From the NCBI GenBank assembly GCA_003640385.1, contig RCAB01000209.1:1-64000 (forward strand): a stretch of 64,000 bases of DNA, in the 5' to 3' direction. Position numbers and translations under genes: made by a program. The notes below the pieces were generated by a model. That model saw only the letters and a list, made by a program, of their open reading frames with translations. It ran no database searches and had not been told where the DNA came from. Every line of letters starts with the position of its first letter. Position 1 is the first letter of the stretch. This stretch comes from Setaria digitata. Its lineage: Eukaryota; Nematoda; Chromadorea; Rhabditida; Setariidae. Of this stretch, positions 63,001 through 64,000 are shown piece by piece.

Positions 63001-64000
63001 GGAGAAACTACGACATTTTTTGTCTTCCTTTTTGATAAATAATACACATTGAGCAGAATCCGATTCGTACAAAGCAAATTTAAATTTCCATTTCAAAATT
63101 TCATTAGCAGTCATGGTCAAAAGAGCTAAATTTGGCAATATCAGATAAGAATGCACGAAAATACAATTACATTTTGCCTCTTTCAGCAATAAAAACAAAA
63201 AAGTTTAAAAAAAAAAAAGTTGAAGTTTGAAAGTTCTATAACTTTTTATGAAAGTGAAATATGACTTATACCTATCTAAACAAATTTGATCAACATGACT
63301 ATTTTATGTGAAATTACAGTGAATAATCATTTTGAAAGTTTGCAAACAATAAAAAAAAAAAGTGTCGAATGGGTGTATTCCAACAATTCTCTATATTCTC
63401 GAGGAAACGGAGGAAGCATAAATCAAAAATGTAAAGATATCAAATTACCTAATACGATAGTTACTAAAGACAAAATTAGAAAAAGAAAAAACAAAACAAA
63501 TTAATAATGACTATCAATTACACGGTCAAAACACTATTCTCAGTCACGTCAAATTATCAGTCCTTTAGAAGCTGGAATACTAAAACAACAAGAATGTATG
63601 CTAGTATAAGCCACAGCTAATTTGGAAATATATGACGTTATTAGTATTATTACTATCATTTTTTTTTTTTTTTAAAAACTTATTGTTATCATGCTGACGT
63701 TTTTTTTTTACTTTAGAAAAGTTACAAAATTGAACTCTACCAGTCTAATTGCTGCTACAAAAAAAAAAAAATTATCAATCTATAATGTGCAGTAACAGGA
63801 AACTATATCACAGTAATAGCAGTAAGAAAGTTCTTGGATTCAGAATGGATCTATCTATTTCTACATAGCATTTATCTTCTTATTGTTCTTTCTACTTTTT
63901 CAAAATCCGTTTTTCTTTCTTTTTTTTCCACTAAACAGATCGATCATTTCTTTTTATATTTTCATATTTTAGCAATCTTCACTGTAAATTTTACATTCAT
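58554..64000. other. Intergenic, no gene recognised
   Basis: About 5.4 kb upstream of the Ser/Gln-rich gene. It contains the probable promoter of that gene (immediately above 58553, no motif recognised), a large TA tract and many A and T runs. ORFs at 62443-62715 and 62872-63198 have no motif, no ATG start in one case, and no splice partners. Confidence 0.55.
60007..60142. repeat. Compound TA-rich low-complexity tract
   Basis: About 136 bp made almost only of TA units with short TTTAT and AATAT interruptions. It can fold into many hairpins and is likely length-variable. It encodes only I/Y/K low-complexity frames. Confidence 0.9.

Noticed and set aside
1..64000. Bacterial endosymbiont insertion or intact mobile element
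   Set aside because: I looked for long unspliced ORFs, Shine-Dalgarno sites, transposase or polymerase motifs and long terminal repeats, and saw none.

Overview
The window is 64 kb of AT-rich eukaryotic DNA, most likely from a nematode. Coding sequence is split into many small exons of about 35-880 nt by short AT-rich introns, usually ending in TTTCAG, TTTTAG or TTGCAG and starting with GTAAGT-like sites. There are no bacterial-type long ORFs, no ribosome binding sites and no operons of uninterrupted genes. The composition and low gene density resemble a filarial-type (clade III) nematode, but the sequence alone does not fix the species. Gene models below were built by reading splice sites and checking that exon phases close. 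A reading-frame check is not expression evidence.

Layout. 1-16.3 kb: no gene recognised; homopolymers, TA tracts, two strong inverted repeats and an exact 73-bp duplication around a single N. 16.3-18.1 kb: one plus-strand gene for a 248-residue protein with a C-terminal membrane anchor and a PP1-docking-like SILK motif. 18.1-31.8 kb: no gene recognised; a second duplication around an N. 31.8-58.6 kb: a gene-rich block in which every model lies on the minus strand. From low to high coordinates it holds a METTL25/METTL25B-type methyltransferase (10 exons, 416 aa), a complete TMEM135 homologue (9 exons, 445 aa), a 93-residue protein with an RVSF motif, a 369-residue protein with weak resemblance to the C-terminal part of the kinetochore scaffold KNL1, a cadherin-repeat membrane protein with a very short cytoplasmic tail, and an unrecognised serine- and glutamine-rich protein. 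58.6-64 kb: no gene recognised; a large TA tract.

The RVSF-protein start codon lies about 100 nt past the stop of the KNL1-like gene and is preceded by a TTTCAG acceptor. This is the spacing and signal expected of a trans-spliced downstream gene in a nematode operon. METTL25-like and TMEM135 follow on the same strand with gaps of about 0.65-0.8 kb, so these four genes may be co-transcribed. This is inference.

TMEM135 is known from other animals as a peroxisome/mitochondria-associated membrane protein. METTL25-family proteins are S-adenosylmethionine-dependent methyltransferases of incompletely known substrate. PP1-docking-like motifs occur in two otherwise unrecognised proteins here. All three single N bases sit at repeats, which points to automated gap closing rather than biology. 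No tRNA, rRNA, CRISPR, intact transposon or viral gene was recognised.
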